NCBI RefSeq assembly: GCF_009720145.1 | Contig: NZ_CP046253.1 | Span: 1,032,001-1,096,000 of the forward strand | Source: Sphingobium sp. CAP-1 | GTDB taxonomy: Bacteria > Pseudomonadota > Alphaproteobacteria > Sphingomonadales > Sphingomonadaceae | Reading direction: 5' to 3' | Length of the DNA stretch: 64,000 nucleotides | In this document: one piece after another, positions 15,798-25,473 of the stretch | Layout: the number at the start of each line of letters is the position of its first letter | Numbering within the stretch: position 1 is the first letter of the stretch | Notes under the pieces: model-generated | Told to the model about the DNA's origin: nothing | Database searches by the model: none | What the model saw: only the letters and a program-made list of their open reading frames with translations | Made by a program: the position numbers and the translations under genes

Positions 15798-17045
15798 ATG
15801 GTGCCACAAGGGCAATTGGAAGCGATCAGCTTTCGTCAGTTGCGGCTTTTCGAATCCGTGGGACGGCTGGAAAGTGTGAGGCGGGCATCGGAGGACTGTA
15901 ACTTATCACAGCCAGCCGTTACTCAATCCCTCAGCAAACTCGAACAGCTTGTCGGCGCGCAGTTGGTGGAGCGCCGCGCAAGCGGCTCCTATCTGAACGC
16001 CAGCGGCCAGCTATTCTATCGACGCGTGGCGCGTTTCATTGGGCAGTTCGAGCAAGCTCTCGCCCAGTTCGGTGTTGAAGGCGGCATGGCCGGTGCCAAG
16101 CTGGTGTCCGCGCGCCTGCTGCGTTCCCAGGTCCGGGTTCTGATCGCCATTGTCGAACATGGCTCCTTCGCACTGGCGGCCCAGTCGCTCGATCTTTCGC
16201 CCGCGACGTTGCAACGCGCCGCGAGAGACCTTGAGAGCAATTTGCGCAAGCCGCTTTTCTACCGCGGGGCGGCGGGCACCATGTTGCTTCCCGATGGCGC
16301 CGAACTGGGGCGCCGCCTCAAGCTCAGCCTTCAGGAAGTCGACTTGGCGGCACAGGAACTGGCTGTGCTTCAGGGCGGCGCCACCACCCCGATCGTGGTC
16401 GGCGCGATGCCCCTTGGTGGCAGCGTCCTCCTCGCCTCCATGCTCGACGATTTTATAGCAGCGGCGCCCCAGGCCCAGGTAGTGGTGCGCAGCGAAAGCG
16501 CGGTCGAGATGCTCAAGACCCTGCGGGCGGGCGACGTTGATTTCGTTGTGGGCCTGCTCCCGCGTGAAAGCGCGGAGGATCTGGAGGCGATCGCACTGGC
16601 CCATACGCCCTATTCGATTGTCGCGCGTGAAGGGCATCCGCTCCTGCGCCAGGAAAAGGTGACGCGCGATGATCTTGGTCGGTTCGACTGGCTGGTGGGT
16701 GCTGTCGGATCGAGCCGCCGTGACTGTTTCGATCACCTCTTTGCCGGACACCCGGAAGTCAGGGCGCCTATCGCCACGTCTGCCCTTGCGATGATCCGCC
16801 CGCTGATGATCGGCAGTGATCGACTAACGCTGATGACATCTTATGAGTTGCAGCATGAGGGACAGGGACTGGCGGCCATTCCCTTTGGCCCCATCGCGCC
16901 GGTGCCGGTGATTGGTGTCACGAGCCGCGCAAACTGGTTGCCGACACGTCTACATGCCGATTTTCTGCAAATGCTGCGCGACCATGTCGATATGGTCATG
17001 GACAGTCCGCTCAAGCCCCCGCTGGCGCAGGGGGCGTTTGCATGA
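15798..17045 (+). CDS. LysR-type regulator with two tandem HTH domains
   Basis: A 415-residue protein, about 110 longer than ordinary LysR regulators. A complete LysR winged helix occupies residues 11-68 (FRQLRLFESVGRLESVRRAS, LSQPAVTQSLSKLEQ, LVERR), and a second one follows at 107-165 (LIAIVEHGSFALAAQSLDLS, ATLQRAARDLE, PLFYRG). The effector-binding domain runs from about 198 to the end. ATG 15798 is preceded by AAAGG at seven bases. Placed back-to-back with the operon at 15598-4460, it is the likely activator of that pathway, with the ring-cleavage substrate or product as effector (inference). The second HTH has kept its pattern, so it is probably functional. Confidence 0.85.
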   Translation: MVPQGQLEAISFRQLRLFESVGRLESVRRASEDCNLSQPAVTQSLSKLEQLVGAQLVERRASGSYLNASGQLFYRRVARFIGQFEQALAQFGVEGGMAGAKLVSARLLRSQVRVLIAIVEHGSFALAAQSLDLSPATLQRAARDLESNLRKPLFYRGAAGTMLLPDGAELGRRLKLSLQEVDLAAQELAVLQGGATTPIVVGAMPLGGSVLLASMLDDFIAAAPQAQVVVRSESAVEMLKTLRAGDVDFVVGLLPRESAEDLEAIALAHTPYSIVAREGHPLLRQEKVTRDDLGRFDWLVGAVGSSRRDCFDHLFAGHPEVRAPIATSALAMIRPLMIGSDRLTLMTSYELQHEGQGLAAIPFGPIAPVPVIGVTSRANWLPTRLHADFLQMLRDHVDMVMDSPLKPPLAQGAFA

Positions 17046-17269
17046 TCTTCTCCTGCTGACCCTCGCCAACCCGGCGCGGATAAGGAGGGCATTGCAGGAT
17101 CGCGCCGCGTGCCATCATGGCTGGACGCAGTTTCGCCATGGACGCGATGTTACCGACGCCCAAATTGCATTTGATCGAACCATGCCATGCAATTGCGGCC
17201 CATCGGAACAGTTTGCGTTCCTAAATGTTTGTCTGGACTAAGCAATATATCCGCGGGAGAGGACAGAAT

Positions 17270-17953
17270 ATGACAAATCCAGCGATCGTTCTCGTCCATG
17301 GCTTCTGGGGCGGTGCAGCACATTGGGCAAAGATCATCCCGATGCTTCACATGCAGGGATATACAGACCTTCATGCGGTTGAAAATCCCCTGACCTCCCT
17401 TGCTGACGATGCGGAACGAACGCGCAAGATGGTCAGGCAGATCGACGGGCCGGTCGTGCTGGTTGGTCATTCCTATGGCGGCAAGGTCATTTCGGAAATG
17501 GGTGGCCTGCCGAACGTCAAGGCGCTCGTCTATATCGCGGCCTTCGCGCCGGATGCAGGTGAAAGCGCGGGAGCTATCTCTCAGGCCCGGCCGCCGGCTG
17601 CCATCGCCAATCTGGCTCCCGACAGCGATGGCTTTCTTTGGATCAATCCCGACAAGTTTCATGAGAGTTTTTGTCAGGATCTGACGGCCAGTGAAGCCCT
17701 GGTCATGGCGGCCACCCAAAAGGCGCCCGTGGCCACGACCTTTGGTGACACCGTCACTGATCCGGCGTGGAAAGCGAAGCCCTGCTATTACCAGATATCG
17801 TTACAGGATCGCATGATCCATCCCGACAATGAGAAAATGATGGCGGCCCGCATGAATCCGGTCAAGACGATCGAACTGGATGCAAGTCATGCGTCGCTGG
17901 CATCGCATCCGGCCGAAATTACCGCCCTGATTATCGAGGCGGCGAAGGCCTGA
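17270..17953 (+). CDS. Alpha/beta hydrolase
   Basis: A 227-residue single-domain alpha/beta hydrolase. It has an oxyanion segment HGFWGGAAHW, nucleophile S68 in VGHSYGG, a C-terminal Asp near QDRMIHPDNE and the catalytic His in DASHASLASHP. No signal peptide. ATG 17270 follows GGGAGAGGACAGAAT. It resembles small esterases and MekI-like hydrolases; the substrate is unknown. It is transcribed alone after the LysR-type gene, and nothing ties it to the operon next door. Confidence 0.8.
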   Translation: MTNPAIVLVHGFWGGAAHWAKIIPMLHMQGYTDLHAVENPLTSLADDAERTRKMVRQIDGPVVLVGHSYGGKVISEMGGLPNVKALVYIAAFAPDAGESAGAISQARPPAAIANLAPDSDGFLWINPDKFHESFCQDLTASEALVMAATQKAPVATTFGDTVTDPAWKAKPCYYQISLQDRMIHPDNEKMMAARMNPVKTIELDASHASLASHPAEITALIIEAAKA

Positions 17954-18357
17954 ACCACGACAGGGCAAAGCCCCCAATATTTGTCCCGTCACCGGCGCGG
18001 GAGGCTTTGTGACCTTCGCCATTGCCGATCCATCGACGATTGGCGAACCACTGTGTCGGCTTGTCGGGCAGGTGGATGGCGAAAGGCCGGTGATCGGCAT
18101 TGGGAGACGTGCGCGGGCGTGGTCGAGTTGCGCATCCTCAAGCTGCGCACCCGCAAGGTTCGCAGGGTTTCCGGGAGCCTCCCCGGTGAGCAGGGATGGC
18201 GGCGGCATCCGGCGCGGCCGTCGCGTTCCGGGGCCAGGTGGTGGACCTTATGCACCCGCCGGGCCAAATCGACGGATAGATGCCGGGTCCGTTCATCCCC
18301 CGTTTCGAATGGCCGATCCATCTGCTAGCCCGTCCCGGTCCACATGATGAGGGTTTC
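17954..18357. other. 404-bp gap without a recognised gene
   Basis: Several frames are open here because of high GC content, but none has a plausible ribosome site, domain or amphipathic pattern, and their products are arginine- and proline-rich as expected for shadow frames. No terminator with a T-run was seen. The promoter of the CorA-like gene is probably within it. Confidence 0.5.
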
Positions 18358-19326
18358 ATGACAGTAGTTGCCGCCTACCTCTATCGCAATGGCAGGCCGG
18401 TCATGCCTGTGACGCTGGATGAACCGTCCAAATGCGCTGCCGACCGGTCTGAATTTGTCTGGATCGGCCTTGTCGAACCCAGTGAGGAGGAACTGCGGAA
18501 ACTACAGGATAATTACCGCCTCCATCCGCTGGCGATCGAGGATGCGCTCAAGGCGCACCAGCGGCCCAAGGTGGACGTTTATGGCGACCAGCTCTTCGTG
18601 GTTGCCCGCACGGCTCATCTGGAGGACGACCGGATCGCCTATGGCGAAACCGCGATCTTCGTCAGCGAAAATCATATCATCACCGTTCGCCATGGTTCGG
18701 CGCGCGCGCATACCGAACTGCGCCAGCAACTGGAGGCAGCGCCCTCGCTCCTTGGGCATGGTGTGGACTATGTCCTCCACGCTATCCTCGACTTCATCGT
18801 CGACGGCTATCCGCCGATCGTCGAGGCGATTGAAGAAGAAGTGCTGGAAACCGAGCAACGCACGCTCGATACGTTTCTGGAGCGGGAAGAGGTCCGGCGC
18901 CTGTTCACCCTGCGGCGGGAACTGATCCGGTTCGAGCGCATCCTGGGTCCGATGTCAGAGATGTGCAAGCGGCTGACGCATTTGGACCTGCCCGCGCTCG
19001 ATCATGAGGTGCGCCCCTATTTCAACGATGTTTACGATCATGTGCGGCGCGTGGAAGCACGGGTCGGCAGCCTGCGCGAGATACTGACATCGGTATTCGA
19101 GGCCAGCAATCTGCTCGAACAGCAGCGGCAGGGAACGATCACCCGCCAGCTTGCGGCCTGGGCGGCGATACTGGCGGTGCCGACCGCGATTGCGGGTATC
19201 TATGGCATGAACTTCGAGCATATGCCCGAACTCAAGACGCGTTACGGCTATTTCATCATATTGGGCGTGATTTCGGTTCTATGCCTGACGCTGTTCATCC
19301 GCTTCAGGAAGCTCAAATGGTTGTGA
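18358..19326 (+). CDS. corA: CorA-family divalent metal transporter
   Basis: A 322-residue CorA-type magnesium/cobalt channel. The cytoplasmic N-terminal domain is followed by a long helix with two C-terminal membrane segments; the signature GMN sits in IYGMNFEHMPE before the last helix, and the protein ends in a basic RFRKLKWL tail. Length is normal for the family. ATG 18358 has GAGGG four bases upstream. It is a stand-alone housekeeping-type gene. Confidence 0.9.
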   Translation: MTVVAAYLYRNGRPVMPVTLDEPSKCAADRSEFVWIGLVEPSEEELRKLQDNYRLHPLAIEDALKAHQRPKVDVYGDQLFVVARTAHLEDDRIAYGETAIFVSENHIITVRHGSARAHTELRQQLEAAPSLLGHGVDYVLHAILDFIVDGYPPIVEAIEEEVLETEQRTLDTFLEREEVRRLFTLRRELIRFERILGPMSEMCKRLTHLDLPALDHEVRPYFNDVYDHVRRVEARVGSLREILTSVFEASNLLEQQRQGTITRQLAAWAAILAVPTAIAGIYGMNFEHMPELKTRYGYFIILGVISVLCLTLFIRFRKLKWL

Positions 19327-19428
19327 ACCGGGTGATCGTTTCAAATATTTACCCTGTCCATATTCAGGCACTGATGCACCGTGGCAGCCAACAGAATTGG
19401 CGTGCGGGCCGTTGCGGCACAAAAATGC

Positions 19429-20682
19429 TTACCGCCTAGGCGGCGGCAGCGTCTCGAACCGGCGCGCCTTGAGCAGGTCGGGGAATAGTCGCACCCACAG
19501 GGCGGCTATTCCGATCGCGCAGGCACCACCGACAACCACTGCGGCGACAGGGCCAAGCAGGGCAGCGGCCACACCGGATTCCATTTCGCCCAGTTCGTTC
19601 GATCCGGCAACGAACAGGCTGGAAATCGCGCCGACCCGGCCACGTTTGTCGTCGGGCGTGGCCAACTGTATCAACGACTGCCGGATATAGACCGAAACCA
19701 TATCCACGGCGCCGGCCGCGGCGAGGAAGATCAGTGAGAGCGGCATGGATCGGGACAGCCCAAAACCGATGGTTGCGGCGCCGAAAATACCGACGGCAAT
19801 GAGCATCTTCGCGCCGACATCGTCACGAACGGGGCGCCAGGACAGCCAGATGGCCGTCGCCAGCGCGCCGATGGACGAGGCGGCGCGCAATTGCCCCAGG
19901 CCTTCAGGCCCGACATGCAGCACGTCGCGCGCGAAGATTGGAAGCATGGCATTTGTGCCGCCCAGCAGCACCGCAAACATATCGAGGCTGATGGCTCCCA
20001 GCAGAAGCCGATGGGTCAGAACATAGTGAAAGCCGTCCAGCATTTGCGGGATGGCGCCTCGACCGTCCGTCAACGGTTTTTGAACGATCGGCCTGATCTG
20101 CAAGTGCAGGAGCAGCGCGACAAGCAGCAACCCCGTGCTGAGTGCAAAAGCCCAGCCTTCTGCCACGGCATAGGCGAAACCGCCCAGCACCGGCCCCATG
20201 ATGGCGCCGATGCGACCTGCTATGGCTGTGACGGCTATCGCTTGGGGAAGGGCGGCAGGCGGCACCAGCGCTGGCGGCAGCGCGTTCATCGCTGGCTGAT
20301 AGAAGGCGCGCGCACCGGCAAAGAGTGCAGCGGCAAGATAGAGGGCATAGAGATTCTGCCCCGATCCGAAGGCCAGGAAGGTCAGGGCCGCAGGACAAAG
20401 CAACTGGCCGGTGAGCGCGACGCGGACAACCTTGCGTCGATCGAACCGATCGGCCGCAAGGCCGGTAAAGGGGCTGAGGAACAGGATCGGCAGAAACTGG
20501 ACGAGGCCGATCAGGCCGAGCCGCAAGGCGGCGGCGCGGATGCCCATGGACAGGCGTGCTTCGTCATAGACGGCCCATCCCAGGGCAACGACAAGACCGC
20601 TATGCGCCAGCATCGCACAGATGCGTGCAGCCCAGAACAGACGAAAATCGCGATAGGAAAAGGGGTGCCGGGCATCGACCAT
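19429..20682 (-). CDS. MFS exporter, EntS/DHA3-like
   Basis: A 417-residue major-facilitator protein with the FSYRDFRLFWAARICAMLA start typical of the DHA3 (enterobactin exporter EntS, macrolide efflux) group and FTGLAADRFDRRKV in the first loop. It probably exports a small molecule. ATG 20682 has no clear ribosome site; a TTG at 20727 would add 15 residues. It is divergent from the lactonase-like gene at 20843. Confidence 0.8.
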   Translation of the reverse strand: MVDARHPFSYRDFRLFWAARICAMLAHSGLVVALGWAVYDEARLSMGIRAAALRLGLIGLVQFLPILFLSPFTGLAADRFDRRKVVRVALTGQLLCPAALTFLAFGSGQNLYALYLAAALFAGARAFYQPAMNALPPALVPPAALPQAIAVTAIAGRIGAIMGPVLGGFAYAVAEGWAFALSTGLLLVALLLHLQIRPIVQKPLTDGRGAIPQMLDGFHYVLTHRLLLGAISLDMFAVLLGGTNAMLPIFARDVLHVGPEGLGQLRAASSIGALATAIWLSWRPVRDDVGAKMLIAVGIFGAATIGFGLSRSMPLSLIFLAAAGAVDMVSVYIRQSLIQLATPDDKRGRVGAISSLFVAGSNELGEMESGVAAALLGPVAAVVVGGACAIGIAALWVRLFPDLLKARRFETLPPPRR

Positions 20683-20842
20683 GGGCTTTTGCGCTAACAG
20701 CGGGCACGCTGAACGTCGAGGGAGCAATCCCCCTGCAACTGAATGGTGCGGAGGTTTCGATGTAGATCGCGCTGCTTCTTATAGCCACGATCCGGCGCCC
20801 CGTGCGAGATCAGGGCGAGGCGCGATAGATATTGCAGGAAAG

Positions 20843-22012
20843 ATGCCGATGCATGACAGCTTCAACCGGAGGATGACGCGCCGCTGTGTCGCGACAGCGG
20901 CACTGGCCGCGATGGCGCTGTCATCGCTTCCTCTGCTGGCGGCCCCGGCGCGTGAGGTGGGGGTTTATGTGGGCACGCATGGTTCCGACATTCAATATGG
21001 CCGCTTCGACCAAAGGACCGGTGCGCTCGTCATGACTGGCGCGATTGCCAATGTTCCGCGCCCGACCTGGACCATCCGGCACCCGCGCCTTCCCATACTC
21101 TATTCAGTCAATGAAGAGGGCAATGACGGGGCGAAGAACGGGAGCATCTTCGCTTTTCGCATCAATGCGAGGGATGGCTCGCTTACCAGGCTTAACGAGG
21201 TCGATGCACAGGGCGGCGGCACCACCTATCTCGCGCTTGATGCCCTGTCGAATACGCTGATTGCCGCCAATTATGGCGGCGGTTCGGTGGCGACCTTCCC
21301 GATTTTGAAGGATGGCAGTATCGGCCCGGCGGTGTCGGTGGTTGCCGCAGCGGGGTCCGGGCCGCATCGCAGACAGACAAAGCCCCATGCCCATAGTGTC
21401 ATGGTCGACCCGTCGGGGCGCTTCCTGATCGCGGCGGACCTGGGGGCCGATCGCCTGTTCGTGTATCCGTTCGACGGCAAGAGACATGCGATCCTGCCCG
21501 ATCAACCGGGGCAGGATCGCCACTTCATCGCGCAGCCTGGAAGCGGGCCGCGCCATATCGCCTTCCATCCGCGCGGGCATTTCCTCTATCTCATCAACGA
21601 ACTGACCGCGCAGGTGCAGGCCTTCTCCTGGGACGCGACGGTCGGGCGACTGGCGCTTGTGCAGACGATCTCGACCAATGCGCCCGATCATCAGGGCGAC
21701 AGCAGCGCATCGGAAATATTGGTCAGCCGCGATGGCCGTTTCCTCTATGCAGGCAATCGTGGCGAAAACAGCCTTCTCGTCTATGCGATCGACCGGAAAA
21801 GGGGCACGCTCTCGCCGGTGCAACGGGTCGCATCGGGCGGGAACGTGCCGTGGGGCTTTGCCTTCGATCCCAGCGGACACTGGTTACTGGTTGCCAATGA
21901 AAAGTCCGACCGCGTCAATATTTTTGCCGTCGATCGCCGCACCGGCCGCCTGCGCGACAGCGGCCAGTCGGCATCCTTGCCCAAGCCGGTCAGTTTCAGC
22001 TTCGCGCCCTGA
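20843..22012 (+). CDS. Exported lactonase-family seven-bladed beta-propeller (Pgl-like)
   Basis: A 389-residue protein of the lactonase/6-phosphogluconolactonase (YbhE-like) family. Blade features include YVGTHGSDIQYGRF near the start, GPHRRQTKPHAHSVMVDPSG, GPRHIAFHPRGHFLYLINE and a last WGFAFDPSGHWLLVANEKSD. A signal sequence with RR precedes it (MTRRCVATAALAAMALSS, cleavage near LLAAPA), so the protein is periplasmic, unlike true Pgl. ATG 20843 follows AGGAAAG. Exported relatives hydrolyse sugar lactones or aromatic lactones; the substrate here is unknown. It converges with the dienelactone hydrolase gene with five bases between stops. Confidence 0.8.
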   Translation: MPMHDSFNRRMTRRCVATAALAAMALSSLPLLAAPAREVGVYVGTHGSDIQYGRFDQRTGALVMTGAIANVPRPTWTIRHPRLPILYSVNEEGNDGAKNGSIFAFRINARDGSLTRLNEVDAQGGGTTYLALDALSNTLIAANYGGGSVATFPILKDGSIGPAVSVVAAAGSGPHRRQTKPHAHSVMVDPSGRFLIAADLGADRLFVYPFDGKRHAILPDQPGQDRHFIAQPGSGPRHIAFHPRGHFLYLINELTAQVQAFSWDATVGRLALVQTISTNAPDHQGDSSASEILVSRDGRFLYAGNRGENSLLVYAIDRKRGTLSPVQRVASGGNVPWGFAFDPSGHWLLVANEKSDRVNIFAVDRRTGRLRDSGQSASLPKPVSFSFAP

Positions 22013-22017
22013 ACGGC

Positions 22018-22929
22018 TCAGGCCAATGTGCGTTTGAACAGGGCCAGTGTCCGACCCCAGGCCAGGTCGGCCGCCGCCTTGTTGAAGCGGGGTGTGGTGT
22101 CGTTGTTGAAACCATGCTCCGCGCCATCGTAGATATAGGCCTTGTAGGAAATTCCGGCCTCTTTCAGCGCCGCTTCATAACCCGGCCAGCCCGCATTGGT
22201 GCGCTCGTCATTGCCGCCATAATGAATCAGCAGTTCCGCCTTGATCCTGGACACGTCGGCCAGCGGCGCCGGGCTGCCATAAAAGGGGACGGCGGCGCGC
22301 AGGTCGGCAATACGGGTTGCCAGCAGATTGGCAATGCCGCCCCCGAAACAGAAGCCCACCGCCCCCATCCTGCCATTGCTGCCCTTCATTGTCCGGGCAT
22401 AGGCGGTGGCGGCCACGAAATCCTCGCCGATCTTGGCGCGATCCAATGTCGCGAAGGCGGCGCGCGCCTTGTCCTCGTCGCCGGGATAGCCGCCCAGCGT
22501 CGTCAGCGCGTCCGGCGCCACCGCAAGAAAGCCGTCGAGGGCCAGCCGCCTGGCGATATCCTCGATATGCGGATTAAGACCCCGATTTTCATGGGCAACG
22601 ATGATGACGGGCAGGGTCTTTCCGACATCGGCGGCCCTGCGCGCGACATAGGCGCGGATCGTGCCATTGCCTTGCGGTGACGCGATATCGACATGGCTGA
22701 TGGTCAGACGTTCGTCATCGGGCTTCACGACCTGCCCTCGTGCGAAATCGGGGCTGAGCGCGGCCAGGGTTGCGGTCGCGGCAGCGGTGCCGCCGACGTG
22801 CAGCGCGCATTGCTGAAGAAAGCCTCTGCGGTCGATGGCCCCATGCACATAGGCATCGAAGAGGTCGAGTATCGCGCGCGGATAGTGCGTTGCATTGCCT
22901 GCCCCGGCCGCGTCGTCATCCTTTGCCAT
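22018..22929 (-). CDS. Dienelactone hydrolase family protein
   Basis: A 303-residue dienelactone hydrolase (carboxymethylenebutenolidase) relative with an N-terminal extension. The nucleophile motif is GFCFGGGIANLL with Cys, and the catalytic Asp and His are in GGNDERTNAGWPG and GAEHGFNNDT. The extension contains DRRGFLQQCALHVGG followed by a hydrophobic run, the pattern of the YghX/twin-arginine-bearing subgroup, so export is possible though the motif begins about 35 residues in. ATG 22929 has AGGAT upstream. Substrates could be lactones or esters; it is not part of an evident operon. Confidence 0.82.
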   Translation of the reverse strand: MAKDDDAAGAGNATHYPRAILDLFDAYVHGAIDRRGFLQQCALHVGGTAAATATLAALSPDFARGQVVKPDDERLTISHVDIASPQGNGTIRAYVARRAADVGKTLPVIIVAHENRGLNPHIEDIARRLALDGFLAVAPDALTTLGGYPGDEDKARAAFATLDRAKIGEDFVAATAYARTMKGSNGRMGAVGFCFGGGIANLLATRIADLRAAVPFYGSPAPLADVSRIKAELLIHYGGNDERTNAGWPGYEAALKEAGISYKAYIYDGAEHGFNNDTTPRFNKAAADLAWGRTLALFKRTLA

Positions 22930-23099
22930 ATCGCTATCCTTTTGAAACATCGCCAGCCGAACGTATCGACCGATCATCGGCGCAAGCCAACATAAAGGCG
23001 GTCGCAGTGATAGATATGACGGTTCCCCTCTTGGTGAGCCACCCTAAAACCAGCAATGGTAGCGCACACATCGCGCGAAACGGGCGGCTATAGGAGGAG

Positions 23100-25468
23100 A
23101 TGGGGATGCATTATCGGATGACCCGGCGGACGTTGCTGACAGGATCGATGCTGGCGGCCGTGCCGGCTTCGGGCGCCATGAGGCGTTTGCCCTATCGGGA
23201 TTCGATGCTGCCGATATCCGATCGCGTCGCGGATCTGCTGGGGCGCATGACGCTTGAGGAGAAGGTCGCGCAAATGCGCTGCCTCTGGTTCGGAAAGGCC
23301 ACCATTTGCGAAACTGACGGCCGTTTTTCACCGGCGAAGGCCGCCACCGCGCTTGCCGACGGGATCGGCCAGATTGGTCGTCCGTCGGACACGGCCGGAT
23401 CGGCGCGCTTCAAGCGCGACCATTTCCGATCGCTTGACGAAACCATCAGCTTCATCAACGCGACCCAGGCTTTCCTGGTCGAAAAGACCCGCCTTGGCAT
23501 CCCCGCTCTCTTCCATGAGGAAACGGCGCATGGTCTGGCTGTCCCCGGCGCAACGGTCTTTCCATCGCCGCCAGCGCTCGGCAGCAGTTGGGACCCGGAT
23601 CTGATCGAGCAGGTCTTTACGGTTACGGCCCGTGAAGGGCGACTGCGGGGCGCCACCGTTGGCCTCAGCCCGGTCATCGATCTCGCTCGCGATTCCCGAT
23701 ATGGTCGTGTCGAGGAAATGTTCGGGCAAGACCCCTATCATGTCGGTCAGATGGGGCTGGCGGCCGTTCGAGGGCTTCAGGGGCGCAAGCGGCCGATCGC
23801 GGATGACCGCATATTCGCGACTCTCAAGCATTTTCTCCATGCCTCCCCGCAGGGCGGGATCAATCTGTCGCCGGCGGATTTGCACGAACGTGGTCTGCGC
23901 GAAACCTACCTCCAGCCCTTCAGGCGGGCCATTAGCGAGGGCGATGCTGCGATCATCATGCCATCCTATAATGAGGTGCTGGGCATTCCCGCTCATGCCA
24001 ATAACGGGTTGCTACAGACGATCGGCCGGGAACAATTCGGGTTTAAGGGCGCCTATTTCAGCGACTATAATGGCGTTACCAACCTGGTGACTCACCATCA
24101 TGTCGCGGCCGGCAATGACGATGCGGCGGTGATCGCGATCGAGGCCGGGATTGACGCGGAGTTGCCTGAGGGCAAGGCCTATGCCCTGCTTCCCGCGCTG
24201 GTGCGGGCCGGGCGGGTATCGGAAGATCGGATAGACGCGGCGGTTTCGCATATCCTTGCCCTGAAATTCGAGGCAGGGCTGTTCGAACGCCCCTATCTCG
24301 ATCTGCGCGCGGCGCGGCGGAACATCAATCGCCCTGATGATGTGGCCCTTGCCCGCCATGCCGCGCGGAAATCGGTCATCCTCCTCAAGAATGACGATAT
24401 CCTGCCGATTGATCCCCAATCGCGCCGGCATATCGCCGTCATCGGCTCGCTGGCGGAACATGCCCTGTTTGGCGGCTATTCCGGGGAAAATGACAAGGCG
24501 ACGAGTCTGTTGGCTGGGCTTCGCGGCGCGCTGCCCGCCGCGCGGATCGAATATGCGCCAGGTGTCCGTATCGTTGCCCCCCTGCAACCTGGCGAGCGGG
24601 ACAATCTGTCCCCGATCCGTCCCGCCGACCCCGATGAGAATGAACGCCTGATGGCCGAGGCGGTCGAACTGGCGGCAAGGGCGGATATGGTCATCCTGAC
24701 GGTCGGCGATGTGCCGCAGATCACACGCGAGGCGATCTATCCCGAAGCTCCCGGCGATCGCGTGACGATCGGCTTGTTCGGCGATCAGGACCGGCTGGTG
24801 GATAGGGTGCTGGCGGTCGGCAAGCCGGTGATCGCCGTCCTTCACAATGGTCGTGCGCTGGCTGTGTCGCGCCTCGCGCAAGGGGCGGATGCGCTGCTTG
24901 AGGCATGGTATCTGGGGCAGGAGGGCGGGAATGCGCTGGCGGACATCATCGTCGGCAACTTCACCCCGGTGGCAAGCTCGCGGTTGACGTGCCGCGGTCA
25001 GTGGGGGGTATCCCGCAAACCTATGACCGCCATCCCAGCGCCAGCATCCACCGGGCGATAGAGGAGGAACGACGCCCCCTTTTCCCCTTCGGTTTTGGCC
25101 TGAGCTATACCCGATTCGAGATTGGGGCGCCGCAATTGTCGACAGACCATATCGCGTCCGATGGCCATGTCCGGGTGGATGTGGAAGTGACGAATGTCGG
25201 CAATCGCGCCGGTGATGAAGTGGTGCAAATCTATGTCCGCGATGAAGTCAGTTCGGCGCCACGCCCCCTGCTCGAACTCAAGGCCTTTCGTCGGATCGGC
25301 CTTGTTCCCGGCGAGAAGAAGGTCGTAACATTCGATCTGGGGCCAGATGCCTTGGCCTTCTGGGATCGCGACATGCACTGGCGGGTGGAACCAGGTGCCT
25401 TCTCGATCCATGCAGGTAACAGCTCGGCCAACCTGAAGTCGGCGCGCCTCCTGATCACATCTGGCTGA
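23100..25468 (+). pseudogene. GH3 beta-glucosidase/xylosidase broken by a -1 frameshift
   Basis: A BglX-type glycoside hydrolase family 3 gene in two frames. The first frame (23100-25061) carries a signal sequence after TRR, the catalytic barrel with nucleophile Asp in YFSDYNGV, and the second alpha/beta domain. After ADIIVGNFTP it runs into an unrelated tail and stops. The expected continuation GGKLAVDVPRSVGG, PLFPFGFGLSYT and the fibronectin-like C-terminal domain are in the next frame to 25468. Restoring one G in the GG at 24968-24969 rejoins them. So the gene has either lost a base recently or there is a sequencing error. The truncated product would lack the domain that GH3 enzymes of this class need. 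TAGGAGG precedes the start. Confidence 0.88.
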
Positions 25469-25473
25469 CGCCT

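Noticed and set aside
17981..18347. Arg-rich frames in the gap before corA
   Set aside because: Three overlapping frames on both strands, none with a start site or recognisable pattern.
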